This document shows, piece after piece, positions 1-6,914 of a stretch of DNA of 10,453 nucleotides. Below the pieces are notes generated by a model. That model had not been told where the DNA came from. It was given only the letters and a program-made list of their open reading frames with translations, and searched no databases. The first letter of the stretch is position 1. Each line of letters begins with the position of its first letter. The stretch covers positions 1-10,453 of the forward strand of contig WRJV01000269.1 in assembly GCA_009778415.1 (NCBI GenBank), in the 5' to 3' direction. The stretch comes from Clostridiales bacterium (GTDB taxonomy: Bacteria; Bacillota; Clostridia; Peptostreptococcales; Anaerovoracaceae). Both the position numbers and the translations under genes were made by a program.

Positions 1-56
1 GTAGTTGGTAGTTTGTAGTTGGTAGTTGGTAGTTTGTAGTTGGTAGTTGGTAGTTT
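1..56. repeat. Tandem heptamer repeat array (GTAGTTG/GTAGTTT)
   Basis: Eight consecutive heptamers are visible, each GTAGTT followed by G or T. The last base follows the order G,T,G,G,T,G,G,T, so the array has a 21-bp higher-order period of two G-type units and one T-type unit. It begins at the window edge, so its full length is unknown, and it ends 11 bases beyond the purN stop codon. No open frame, promoter or hairpin is evident in it. It resembles in style the short tandemly repeated heptamers described between genes in cyanobacteria, but its function here is unknown. Confidence 0.9.
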
Positions 57-67
57 AATTATACCTT

Positions 68-667
68 TTATTTTACTGTTTCGCAAACAATCTTAACAGC
101 TTCCGGCAGGATTTTGTGCTCCACTTCTAGCACTTTGGCTGCTAGCGTGTTTTCATCGTCGCCTTTTTCCACCAAAACTTCCCTCTGCAAAATTATGTCT
201 CCCGTATCGATGCCTTCATCGACGTAATGCACCGTTGCACCCGACGCTTTCTCCCCTGCTTCGAGTACCGCTCTATGCACCTTGATGCCGTAAAACCCTT
301 TGCCGCAGTATTTTGGGATAAGCGATGGATGGATGTTGATAATCCTCCCCGAATAACTCCTTACGACGTCGGGGTGCAGTATGCTCATGTAGCCAGCCAA
401 TACCACCAAGTCTGTGTTAGCATCTGCAAGCGCACAGACAAGTTCCCTTGCGAGAGCCGCTTTGTCAGGAAAATCTTTTGCCGCTATGACTGCGGTTTTT
501 ATCCCTGCACGCCTCGCCCTCTCCAGTGCAAAAGCGTCTTCGCGGCTCGATATGACCAAAGCGATTTCTGCCTCCGGCAAGCTGCCGCTTCCTATGCTGT
601 CTATCAGCGCCTGCAGGTTCGTGCCGCCGCCTGAAACCAAGACCGATACCCTGAATTTTCGGCTCAT
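68..667 (-). CDS. purN: Phosphoribosylglycinamide formyltransferase PurN (GAR transformylase)
   Basis: This cytosolic enzyme transfers a formyl group from 10-formyltetrahydrofolate to glycinamide ribonucleotide, the third step of purine synthesis. Counting from the start chosen here (199 aa), the N-terminal phosphate-binding SGGGTN lies at residues 12-17, the catalytic NIHPSLIP at 111-118 (Asn and His of the active site), and EGIDTG with the catalytic Asp at about residue 154. The length is normal for the family. Three ATGs are in frame at 676, 673 and 667. I chose 667 because an AAGGG at 677-681 is spaced 9 bases from it, while it directly abuts the ATG at 676. With the 676 start the gene would overlap the RNA ligase stop by ATGA. 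Either way it is closely coupled to the upstream ligase gene. It is separated from purM by the restriction/RNA ligase cassette, which is unusual. Family assignment is secure; the exact start is not. Confidence 0.96.
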   Translation of the reverse strand: MSRKFRVSVLVSGGGTNLQALIDSIGSGSLPEAEIALVISSREDAFALERARRAGIKTAVIAAKDFPDKAALARELVCALADANTDLVVLAGYMSILHPDVVRSYSGRIINIHPSLIPKYCGKGFYGIKVHRAVLEAGEKASGATVHYVDEGIDTGDIILQREVLVEKGDDENTLAAKVLEVEHKILPEAVKIVCETVK

Positions 668-672
668 GAGCA

Positions 673-1707
673 TCATCCCTTGTCTTTCTTTAAGAAATCG
701 TTGTTGAGGACTTTGAAGGACAGCTTGTGGTTGATGTCCGGCATGCGCCCGTATTCCTTGGTGCGGACAACTATGCCCTCCTTGTCAAGGCCGCTGCCGT
801 ACTTTCCTTTCGCTTTTTCAATAAGCTCTTCAAGGGTATAGTCGAAGCTGTCCCCTGCCTCCTCAACCGGGACGGGATCAATGCCCAGCTTCCCGCAATA
901 CGACAGCAGACCGTCCAGCCCTTCTTTTCTTAACGTACCGTCATCGCCAAATTTTATGACATCGAACGCAAAGATATTTGGTTCCATCAGTTTTAGCCTG
1001 TTTTTCTGTATGCCGGCGCCGCAGAACTCGCCTTGTATTGCTATGTCCTCGCCAAGCGCAAGCAGCTTCTCCTTAATGCCGCGCTTGTACACCCACGCCC
1101 ACATGGCGCATGTCTGCGTTTCTTCCTTGTATTCCTTGTTGCGTCCGCACACTCCAACTTTACCGTCTTTGCAATAAACGGTGCAGCTTGTGCCGTCCAT
1201 TTTCGTCGTTATGTAATATGGTTTGCCCCTGAATGCGTCAAGGAACTCGGGCATTGACTGTAGCCTCGTCTCGTCAGTTGTCGGAATGCCATATGGCTTG
1301 TCGCCCAGCTCCACCCCTGAACTGCCCGCCACTTCGGGTTGCTCCCACTTCCTGACGCCCAAGTTTTCCGTAACGTCAGCCCCGGCGGAAAACCCTGCCA
1401 ACTCTCCAAATGCGCCTAGTGGCAGCGCGAGGCCCTGCGAAATCTCGCCTCGGAAAGTGACGGTCTTGATCCTGAAGCCCTCGCCCATGAATTCGTTGTT
1501 CCGATAGCTTGTCTTGCGCAGAAACTCGTACCTCTCATCTATTGGAAGAAAGCTGTCAACCTCGTAATACACGCACAAATCGCCTTGGGCGAATTCGCCT
1601 TTCTTTGCGACGCACTGCCAGCCCTTGATGAGGACCAGCTCTATGGCGTCTGCGTCCGGTATGGGCCTTGTGCCTGCAATTTCTTGGATTGTAACTAAAT
1701 TTCTCAT
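673..1707 (-). CDS. RNA ligase, DraRnl/Rnl5 (DRB0094) family
   Basis: This is an ATP-dependent RNA ligase of the covalent nucleotidyltransferase superfamily, 344 aa, almost the length of Deinococcus radiodurans DraRnl. Family members seal nicks with 3'-OH and 5'-phosphate ends when the 3'-OH strand is RNA. Visible motifs are the adenylated lysine in TKMDGTS (motif I, K169), an upstream Arg in DETRLQS (about R148), QGEFCG at 225-230, FAFDV at 246-250 (motif IIIa), KEGIVVR at 309-315 (motif IV) and LSFKVLN at 329-335 (motif V). Residues 1-120 match the family's N-terminal OB-like domain (YYEVDSFLP, FRIKTVTFRG). The start is supported by AGGAG six bases upstream. The gene begins 12 bases after the specificity-subunit stop and ends at the purN start, so it belongs to the restriction-modification operon. 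All catalytic motifs look intact. Its substrate is unknown; the link to restriction suggests repair of damaged RNA during phage attack, which is inference. Confidence 0.93.
   Translation of the reverse strand: MRNLVTIQEIAGTRPIPDADAIELVLIKGWQCVAKKGEFAQGDLCVYYEVDSFLPIDERYEFLRKTSYRNNEFMGEGFRIKTVTFRGEISQGLALPLGAFGELAGFSAGADVTENLGVRKWEQPEVAGSSGVELGDKPYGIPTTDETRLQSMPEFLDAFRGKPYYITTKMDGTSCTVYCKDGKVGVCGRNKEYKEETQTCAMWAWVYKRGIKEKLLALGEDIAIQGEFCGAGIQKNRLKLMEPNIFAFDVIKFGDDGTLRKEGLDGLLSYCGKLGIDPVPVEEAGDSFDYTLEELIEKAKGKYGSGLDKEGIVVRTKEYGRMPDINHKLSFKVLNNDFLKKDKG
677..681 (-). promoter_or_regulatory. Ribosome binding site of purN, deciding its start
   Basis: The minus strand reads AAGGG immediately before the first of three in-frame ATGs. 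It is too close to serve the ATG at 676 but is 9 bases from the ATG at 667. It lies inside the last codons of the RNA ligase gene, so ligase translation probably influences purN initiation. Confidence 0.5.
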
Positions 1708-1719
1708 ATCAATCTCCTT

Positions 1720-2278
1720 TCATTCCCCTTGTTTTTCCAACGCGGGCGGCCGCCCGCAATCCTCGCGAAATTTTAGATACCTGCTAATCAGCACCTGTTC
1801 GCGTTCACGAATGTATCCCTCCATAAAATCCCAGTCGGGATGTTTTTGGTCATCGCCTGCTTCAATTATGGGCAACAGTATATATTGCCTGTTCATGCGC
1901 TGTTCGTTGAACTTGTAACCATATGTATATTTGATTTTTTTGTTGAAGGATTGCCGTTTTTAGAAACAAGTATACAAATCTGTTTCCTGTCTTGTCTTTT
2001 AGCGCAAAGCGTTTGACATCGTCAGAAAAAATGCATTCGTATGGATGATAAAATGTCTCTACTACGCTTCCGTTGTAGTTCACGCCAATGAGGTTCTTGT
2101 CCAAAGAGGCATTTTCATTGTCAACAAAATTTGTAATGCCATTGTTTGATTCAGTAGCGCCAATGAACGGTCTTTGACCGTCCGTCATATCGCTTTTTGT
2201 GAGCCGTTTTCCGGGCTTTATTGTAAAGATGCGCTCAATTGGGAAGCTGGCCCACTCCCTGTCTTGTAAATCAAGCAT
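1720..2278 (-). pseudogene. Half-length restriction specificity (S) subunit, frameshifted in an A7 tract
   Basis: The S subunit recognises DNA and directs the neighbouring nuclease-methyltransferase. From ATG 2278 the frame runs through one target-recognition domain, including GVNYNGSVVETFYHPYECIF and SDDVKRF, which are typical of BcgI-like and type I half S proteins. After LKTAILQQK it leaves the family frame and stops at 1862 (138 aa). Removing one A from the seven-A run at 1935-1941 restores the frame: IKYTYGYKFNEQRMNRQYIL, then LLP, PDWDFMEGYIRERE and a stop at 1720, giving 185 aa. The conserved KYxYGYK...R..RQ.I.LP signature and the stop 12 bases before the ligase start show that this downstream part is genuine. 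The start at 2278 has an excellent GAGGGGGAAGGA site and overlaps the methyltransferase stop. The gene may be a pseudogene, phase-variable, rescued by slippage, or carry a sequencing error. Confidence 0.85.
1935..1941 (-). other. Homopolymer A7 tract at the S-subunit frameshift
   Basis: The minus strand reads CAAC followed by an A run of seven and then TCAAATATAC. Six A residues would join the two halves of the S protein in one frame, so the extra base is localised here by the protein match on both sides. Such tracts can slip in replication or transcription. Confidence 0.8.
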
Positions 2279-4214
2279 GTCCTTCCCCCTCGCCAAACAA
2301 ATATCCTCGCCCATGGGCAATCATGTTGAATTCAAATGTCAGATAGTCAGCAATGCTTTTCATGAAATCATCTTCCATTGGTATTTCGTCATTGTAGTAA
2401 TAGAATGAATGAACCCATTCGTCCGTTGCCTTAATCTCAGTTTCAACCATGAATTCGCTGTAAGCATCCGTGTTTTTGCCGTGCCAGCAGTCAAGCAACA
2501 GCTGTTTCCTGTCCTTCGCGCGTTCTGTTTTCACAAGCCCTAAATGTTTTTTCACCTCATAGCCGTCATCTTCAAAATTGATGAATTTAACTTTCTTGCC
2601 TGCCGGGTGGGGTGCCCCGGTAGTCCATACAGCTATGCACGGCACAACCCCTATGCCGTGAAATGTGCTCTTGTTCAAGCTAATGACCCCCTCCAGGGTA
2701 TGCGCCTTGAGGATTTCCTTTTTAATTTCTTTGTCTTCTTTGGTTTTCCCAATCATCGCAGCAATGGGAACAATCGCCACGGCCTTCCCTCCCCGAGCGA
2801 TTGAATTCAACAGCTGCCTGATATAGCACAGTTCAGACAAATTCGGGTTTTTCAGTTTTTGTGCAAGTGAATACGGCGGATTCATGAACCCCACGGTTTT
2901 TGCAATTTTGTTCTTTTCGCTTTGCGCTAGTTGCGGGTCTCGCAGCAATTTGATTTTTTCAGCGTCGATTTTCAGAAAGTCGTCAAATATTAGGTTGCTC
3001 TTTCCGTCACCGCGCAAAATCATGTTTGCGGTTGCAAGGGTAAACATTTTGTCGTCGCATTCTATTCCAAATATTTGGTCCTTCATTATTTGTGTTTTTT
3101 TGTCGTCGCTCGCTGCCTTTGAAAGCATGTCGTTCATAGCGGCGACCAGAAAACCGGCAGTTCCGCAGCATGGATCCAAAACCACGTCGTCAATGCTTAA
3201 CTCTACTAAGTCGCAAAACAGTTTCGTAATATGGCTCGGCGTCAAAACTATTCCCAGCCCCTGACCGTCTCCACCGGTGTATTTAATAAACTCACTGTAG
3301 AGAATGCCTAAAAAATCAACGGTTGAGTCGCTATTGAAGTGACGGTGGAATTTGTTGTTGACGAATTCGGTGAAAAACCTCAACGGAGTCTTGCCAAGCT
3401 GCTCTTCAATGTTGTTGAGGGCAGGAAGCTCTTGAATGAAATTGTATTGGCCGAGCAGCCGCCTCCTGCGCCCTTCGTCAACTTGCATGAACACCAGGTA
3501 ATTCGACAGGTGATTCAATATTATTTTCCCGTCACTAATGCTTTGGTTGCCTGTCAGGTCATCTATCCTGAAACTGGTGTCCCGTAATGCAAGCAGTATC
3601 GCAGATACAACTAAAGGCTTTTCTTTTTCGCCGATTTTTCCGTAGCCTTGAAGATATTCGTGCAATTCCTCAGCGTCTTTTTTTATTTGCTCAACTTCAA
3701 TTTCTTCTGCCGGAATTTCTCCTAAAACGATCGCCTTGTAGTATTCGTCGATGTTTTCTGGTGAAAAGTTCTCGAAGGTTTCAATTTCTGGCAGCTCTTT
3801 GTACTCTCCTTGTTCATTGACAAAAATAGGTTTGATCACATGGTGTTTGCTGTCGCCTGCGCCGCCAAATGCGAATATTTTTTTGAAGTTTGTGTTTTTT
3901 GCAATTAGGCTTGCATAATGCAACGCTCCGTTAAGGGCGAATCCTGTGGTCGCTTTTACTGATTTAGACAGTGAGCCGTCTGCTTCGTCAAGGCGTAATT
4001 TGCTGCGGTCAGTTTTGTCTTCCATGACGAGGACAAAGCCGTTTACTACAGCCGTAAACTCAGGATAACCTTTGTTGCCCTTCTGATTTTTTGAGGCGGT
4101 TTTCAGCGCGGCGGCTATTTCAAACACGTCACTCCCTTGGCAAGTAAACGAAATGCTTGCTTCATTTAGCAGTGTCTGCATATATGCGTCAAAGTTTGCT
4201 TCTTTCTTTGCCAT
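2271..4214 (-). CDS. Fused restriction endonuclease-DNA N6-adenine methyltransferase (BcgI-like, type IIG/IIB)
   Basis: This 647-aa protein combines cutting and modification, like the A subunit of BcgI. The N-terminal region (about 45-70) has a PD-(D/E)xK nuclease pattern: PE at 51-52 and EDK at 65-67, 12 residues apart, set in hydrophobic strands. A helical middle (about 150-300) leads to a type I HsdM-like methyltransferase core. SAM-binding motif I is DPCCGTAGF at 347-355 and catalytic motif IV is NPPY at 445-448, indicating N6-adenine methylation. LTPSHITKLF just before motif I is typical of HsdM. A separate R subunit is not seen, which fits a fused nuclease. The stop overlaps the S gene start by eight bases (ATGCTTGA), as expected for partners in one complex. 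It has its own consensus promoter and a GAGG about 12 bases before the ATG. All motifs are intact, so activity depends mainly on whether the frameshifted S subunit is made. Confidence 0.9.
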   Translation of the reverse strand: MAKKEANFDAYMQTLLNEASISFTCQGSDVFEIAAALKTASKNQKGNKGYPEFTAVVNGFVLVMEDKTDRSKLRLDEADGSLSKSVKATTGFALNGALHYASLIAKNTNFKKIFAFGGAGDSKHHVIKPIFVNEQGEYKELPEIETFENFSPENIDEYYKAIVLGEIPAEEIEVEQIKKDAEELHEYLQGYGKIGEKEKPLVVSAILLALRDTSFRIDDLTGNQSISDGKIILNHLSNYLVFMQVDEGRRRRLLGQYNFIQELPALNNIEEQLGKTPLRFFTEFVNNKFHRHFNSDSTVDFLGILYSEFIKYTGGDGQGLGIVLTPSHITKLFCDLVELSIDDVVLDPCCGTAGFLVAAMNDMLSKAASDDKKTQIMKDQIFGIECDDKMFTLATANMILRGDGKSNLIFDDFLKIDAEKIKLLRDPQLAQSEKNKIAKTVGFMNPPYSLAQKLKNPNLSELCYIRQLLNSIARGGKAVAIVPIAAMIGKTKEDKEIKKEILKAHTLEGVISLNKSTFHGIGVVPCIAVWTTGAPHPAGKKVKFINFEDDGYEVKKHLGLVKTERAKDRKQLLLDCWHGKNTDAYSEFMVETEIKATDEWVHSFYYYNDEIPMEDDFMKSIADYLTFEFNMIAHGRGYLFGEGEGHA

Positions 4215-4288
4215 AAAATATTACATCCTCGTTTCTTGCCCGTGCTGCCGGCCACAACCCAGATGGGGCGATGCTCGTACTACATACC

Positions 4289-4316
4289 ATTATAGCTGCT
4301 GGAGCAAAAATGTCAA
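4289..4316 (-). promoter_or_regulatory. Consensus sigma-70/SigA promoter of the restriction-RNA ligase cassette
   Basis: The minus strand carries a perfect -35 TTGACA (4311-4316) and a perfect -10 TATAAT (4289-4294) separated by 16 bases. Transcription would begin near 4282, leaving a leader of about 68 bases before the methyltransferase ATG at 4214. Both hexamers matching consensus makes this the strongest predicted promoter in the window, and it lies in the short gap after purM. Confidence 0.85.
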
Positions 4317-4325
4317 GCAAAAAAC

Positions 4326-4337
4326 GAACAATTGTTC
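4326..4337. promoter_or_regulatory. Palindrome GAACAATTGTTC, candidate LexA/SOS or PurR box
   Basis: This perfect 12-bp palindrome lies nine bases upstream of the cassette -35 element and 11 bases after the purM stop. On the plus strand it reads CGAACAATTGTTC, fitting the Gram-positive LexA core GAAC-N4-GTTC. With the preceding A-run it also matches the Bacillus PurBox (AWWWCCGAACWWT) at 12 of 13 positions. Flanking A and T runs on the minus strand could instead make it a weak purM terminator. The sequence alone does not decide between these. Confidence 0.5.
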
Positions 4338-4347
4338 TTTTCTGATT

Positions 4348-5391
4348 TTATTCAGCGGTATTTAGCGACACACCTTCACCCCTTGCGACTATCCCTATGG
4401 CATGCGCCGTTTCCCCTTCATGCTCAAGCGTTTCAAGAACGCCGCCCGCGTCGCCTGCGTCAACGAACAGCATCATCCCTATGCCCATGTTGAAGGTTTT
4501 GAACATTTCCGTCTCGCTGATGCTACCGTGTTTTTGGATGAATGAAAAAACCGGTGGCCTTTTCCAAGTTGAAGCGTCTATTTCCGCGCAAAGCCCGCCG
4601 GGGAGCACTCTTGGGACGTTTTCGTAAAAACCCCCGCCCGTGACGTGGACTATGCCGTAAACTTCATATTTTTGCAGCACAGCGCGGCAGGCGTTTGCAT
4701 AAATCCTGGTAGGCGTGAGAAGCACCTCGCCGAGAGTGGCATTAAGCTCTTCAATGTAGTCGTGTACGCCAAACCCTAGTTTGTTGAAAAATATTTCCCT
4801 CACAAGGGAGAAACCGTTGCTGTGCAGCCCGCTTGACGCGATGCCTATGATCCGGTCTCCTTCCTTTATTCTGTCTCCTGTAATTATCTTTTCCTTGTCA
4901 ACTATCCCAACTGAAAATCCGGCGATGTCGTATTCGCCTTCGCTGTAAAAACCGGGCATTTCTGCCGTCTCCCCGCCTATGAGCGCACTTCCGGCCATGA
5001 CGCACCCGTCGGAAACCCCCTTGACTATTTCTGCCGCTTTTTCAGCCTTCAGCCTGCCTGTCGCCAGGTAATCCAAGAAGAACAGGGGCCTTGCCCCTTG
5101 GCAGAGCACATCGTTTACGCACATGGCTACGCAGTCAATGCCCACTGTGTCGTGCTTGTCCATCAAAAAAGCTATCTTCAATTTTGTCCCCACACCGTCA
5201 GTGCCCGAAACGAGGACAGGTTCCTTCATGCCAGACGCATCTAGTTTGAAAAGCCCGCCAAAGCTGCCGAGCCCAGCGAGCACGTTTTCGTTGAAAGTCC
5301 TTATTACGTGCGGCTTCATCAGCTCTACCGCCTTTGCCCCTTCTGCCGTGTCGACTCCCGCGCCTTTGTAAGTCATTTCTGCGCTGTTCAT
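4348..5391 (-). CDS. purM: Phosphoribosylformylglycinamidine cyclo-ligase PurM (AIR synthetase)
   Basis: This enzyme closes the imidazole ring of FGAM in an ATP-dependent step, giving AIR, the fifth step of purine synthesis. At 347 aa it has the usual family length. Visible family motifs include TYKGAGVD at 7-14, SGTDGVGTKLKIA at 62-74 in the ATP-binding region, IDCVAMCVNDVLCQGA at 85-100, GGETAEMPGFY at 139-149, SSGLHSNGFSL at 186-196 and a later TGGGFYENVPR. The start at 5391 overlaps the purF stop by ATGA and is preceded by GAGGAGGGAGGGG, a strong ribosome binding site, so translation is coupled to purF. A downstream in-frame Met6 is possible but has no comparable site. The next purine gene, purN, is displaced by the restriction-RNA ligase cassette. 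Confidence 0.98.
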   Translation of the reverse strand: MNSAEMTYKGAGVDTAEGAKAVELMKPHVIRTFNENVLAGLGSFGGLFKLDASGMKEPVLVSGTDGVGTKLKIAFLMDKHDTVGIDCVAMCVNDVLCQGARPLFFLDYLATGRLKAEKAAEIVKGVSDGCVMAGSALIGGETAEMPGFYSEGEYDIAGFSVGIVDKEKIITGDRIKEGDRIIGIASSGLHSNGFSLVREIFFNKLGFGVHDYIEELNATLGEVLLTPTRIYANACRAVLQKYEVYGIVHVTGGGFYENVPRVLPGGLCAEIDASTWKRPPVFSFIQKHGSISETEMFKTFNMGIGMMLFVDAGDAGGVLETLEHEGETAHAIGIVARGEGVSLNTAE

Positions 5392-6773
5392 GCCCCTCCC
5401 TCCTCAACTCTGCCCGCACAAGGCGGTTCTACCGGGTAATTGCCGTCAAAGCAGGCGAAGCACAGGTTGTCCCCAAGCGCAATCGCTTCCCTCATCCCAT
5501 CTTTGCTCAAAAACGCAATCGAGTCGGTGCCAAGCATTTCCCCTACTTGGTCGATTTCTTTGATTGCAGCGACCAGCTCTTCTTTGCTGGGTGTGTCTAT
5601 TCCGAAAAAGCACGGCGCAACCACAGGCGGCGACGCCACTCTCATGTGGACTTCCTTCGCGCCCGCTTCCTTGAGCATTTTGACGATTTTCATGCTTGTC
5701 GTGCCGCGCACTATCGAATCGTCAACCATAACGATCCTTTTGCCTTTTACGTTGTCGGTTATGGGGTTTAGCTTCAGCCTGACCGAAAGCTCCCTCATGC
5801 TTTGGTTTGGCTGTATGAACGTCCGCCCCACATATCGGTTTTTGATGAACCCTTCGCCGTATGGAATCCCGGACCCCTCAGCAAAGCCTATCGCTGCCAC
5901 TGTACCCGAATCAGGGACGGCAATGACAAGGTCGGCATCAACCGGGGCTTCCTTGGCCAGAATCTTCCCGCAAAGGCTCCTTGCCATGTACACGTTTCGC
6001 TTGTCTATGTCGCTGTCGGGCCTTGCAATGTAAGCGTATTCAAACGAGCAGCCCGCTTTTTTCGGCTTTTTGTCGAACCTGTATGATTTTAGTTCATTGT
6101 CTTCAATAATGACCATTTCCCCCGGCCCAACGTCCCTGATAAGCCTCGCGCCTATGAGCGAGAACGCGCAGCTCTCCGAAGCAAGCACAAAGCCGCCTTC
6201 GGTTTTTCCGATGCAAAGGGGCCTGATGCCGTTGGGGTCGCGGACTCCTATGAGTTTTTGCTCAGCTGTCATAACAAGTGCGTAAGCGCCTTTTACTGTG
6301 CCCAGCGTCTTCAGTATCGCGTCCTCCATGCCGTGGTCTTTCAAATTCTGCGCTATGAGCACCGCGATTATTTCGGAATCGACGCTGGTCTGGAAGATGA
6401 ACCCGCTGTCCTGCATCTCCTCCCTGAGCGCGCGCCCGTTGACCAGGCTGCCGTTGTGGGCCAGCGCAAGGGCGCCGCCTTTATAGTAGACGACAAGGGG
6501 CATTGCGTTTATAATGTGCGTGTCCCCCTCAGCAGGGTACCTGACATGGCCAATAACAATGTCGCCGGCCAGCCTGCCCAGCTTTTCGTCGCTGAAAACT
6601 TCCTGAACGAGGCCTCTGTCTTTGTAGTACTGAATCTTCCCGCCCAAGTTCGCCGCAATCCCTGCACTGTCCTGCCCTCTGTGCTGAAGGGCGTGGAGCC
6701 CAAAGTACACGTTCCGTGCCGTGTCGCTTTTGCCGGGGGCGTATATCCCGATTATGCCGCATTCGTCACGCAT
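5388..6773 (-). CDS. purF: Amidophosphoribosyltransferase PurF
   Basis: PurF makes phosphoribosylamine from PRPP and glutamine, the committed step of purine synthesis. The 461-aa protein starts MRDECGIIG, so Cys5 is the glutaminase nucleophile after a four-residue propeptide that is normally removed. HALQHRGQDSAGIA (27-40) and AHNGSLVN (105-112) belong to the Ntn glutaminase domain. The PRPP loop VMVDDSIVRGTTS is at 348-360. Cys242, Cys388 and the CFAC pair at 438/441 match the [4Fe-4S] ligand pattern of the oxygen-sensitive Bacillus-type enzyme. The loop after GHVRY reads PAEGDTHIINAMPL, where most relatives have S/P-T-x-G and a Q before PL, a local oddity. An in-frame TGA lies two codons before the ATG, so the start is fixed; AAAGGA is about 13 bases upstream. 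It heads the operon, overlapping purM by ATGA. Confidence 0.98.
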   Translation of the reverse strand: MRDECGIIGIYAPGKSDTARNVYFGLHALQHRGQDSAGIAANLGGKIQYYKDRGLVQEVFSDEKLGRLAGDIVIGHVRYPAEGDTHIINAMPLVVYYKGGALALAHNGSLVNGRALREEMQDSGFIFQTSVDSEIIAVLIAQNLKDHGMEDAILKTLGTVKGAYALVMTAEQKLIGVRDPNGIRPLCIGKTEGGFVLASESCAFSLIGARLIRDVGPGEMVIIEDNELKSYRFDKKPKKAGCSFEYAYIARPDSDIDKRNVYMARSLCGKILAKEAPVDADLVIAVPDSGTVAAIGFAEGSGIPYGEGFIKNRYVGRTFIQPNQSMRELSVRLKLNPITDNVKGKRIVMVDDSIVRGTTSMKIVKMLKEAGAKEVHMRVASPPVVAPCFFGIDTPSKEELVAAIKEIDQVGEMLGTDSIAFLSKDGMREAIALGDNLCFACFDGNYPVEPPCAGRVEEGGA

Positions 6774-6812
6774 TGGTCACCAATTATCCTTTCGTTTTTG
6801 TTTGCTAATCAA

Positions 6813-6842
6813 ATAGTATCACTTTTGGGAGCTTGCTGCAAA
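6813..6842 (-). promoter_or_regulatory. Possible promoter of purF
   Basis: The minus strand has TTGCAG at 6837-6842 and TACTAT at 6813-6818, 18 bases apart, with TG one base before the -10, forming an extended -10 element. The predicted start is about 35-40 bases before the purF ATG. I see no purine riboswitch or convincing terminator in the 141-base gap upstream of purF. Confidence 0.45.
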
Positions 6843-6914
6843 TCGTCTGCAAGATTTACTTACATTTCAAGTCAGCCTTTCCTTGTGTTTTCTAAACCAC
6901 GAATGATAAGAATA

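Noticed and set aside
1..56. CRISPR array
   Set aside because: Units are 7 bp, contiguous and without unique spacers.
4321..4343. Intrinsic terminator after purM
   Set aside because: The GAAC/GTTC stem is only four GC-poor pairs extended by A/T runs, and a palindromic operator explains it equally well; not called as a terminator.
5440..6033. Long plus-strand open frame (197 codons) opposite purF
   Set aside because: It is the antisense of well-conserved PurF codons, has no family-like motif and no ribosome binding site; codon bias of the real gene explains its openness.
6774..6914. Purine riboswitch upstream of purF
   Set aside because: The gap is 141 bases and lacks the three-helix aptamer pattern and a terminator hairpin.
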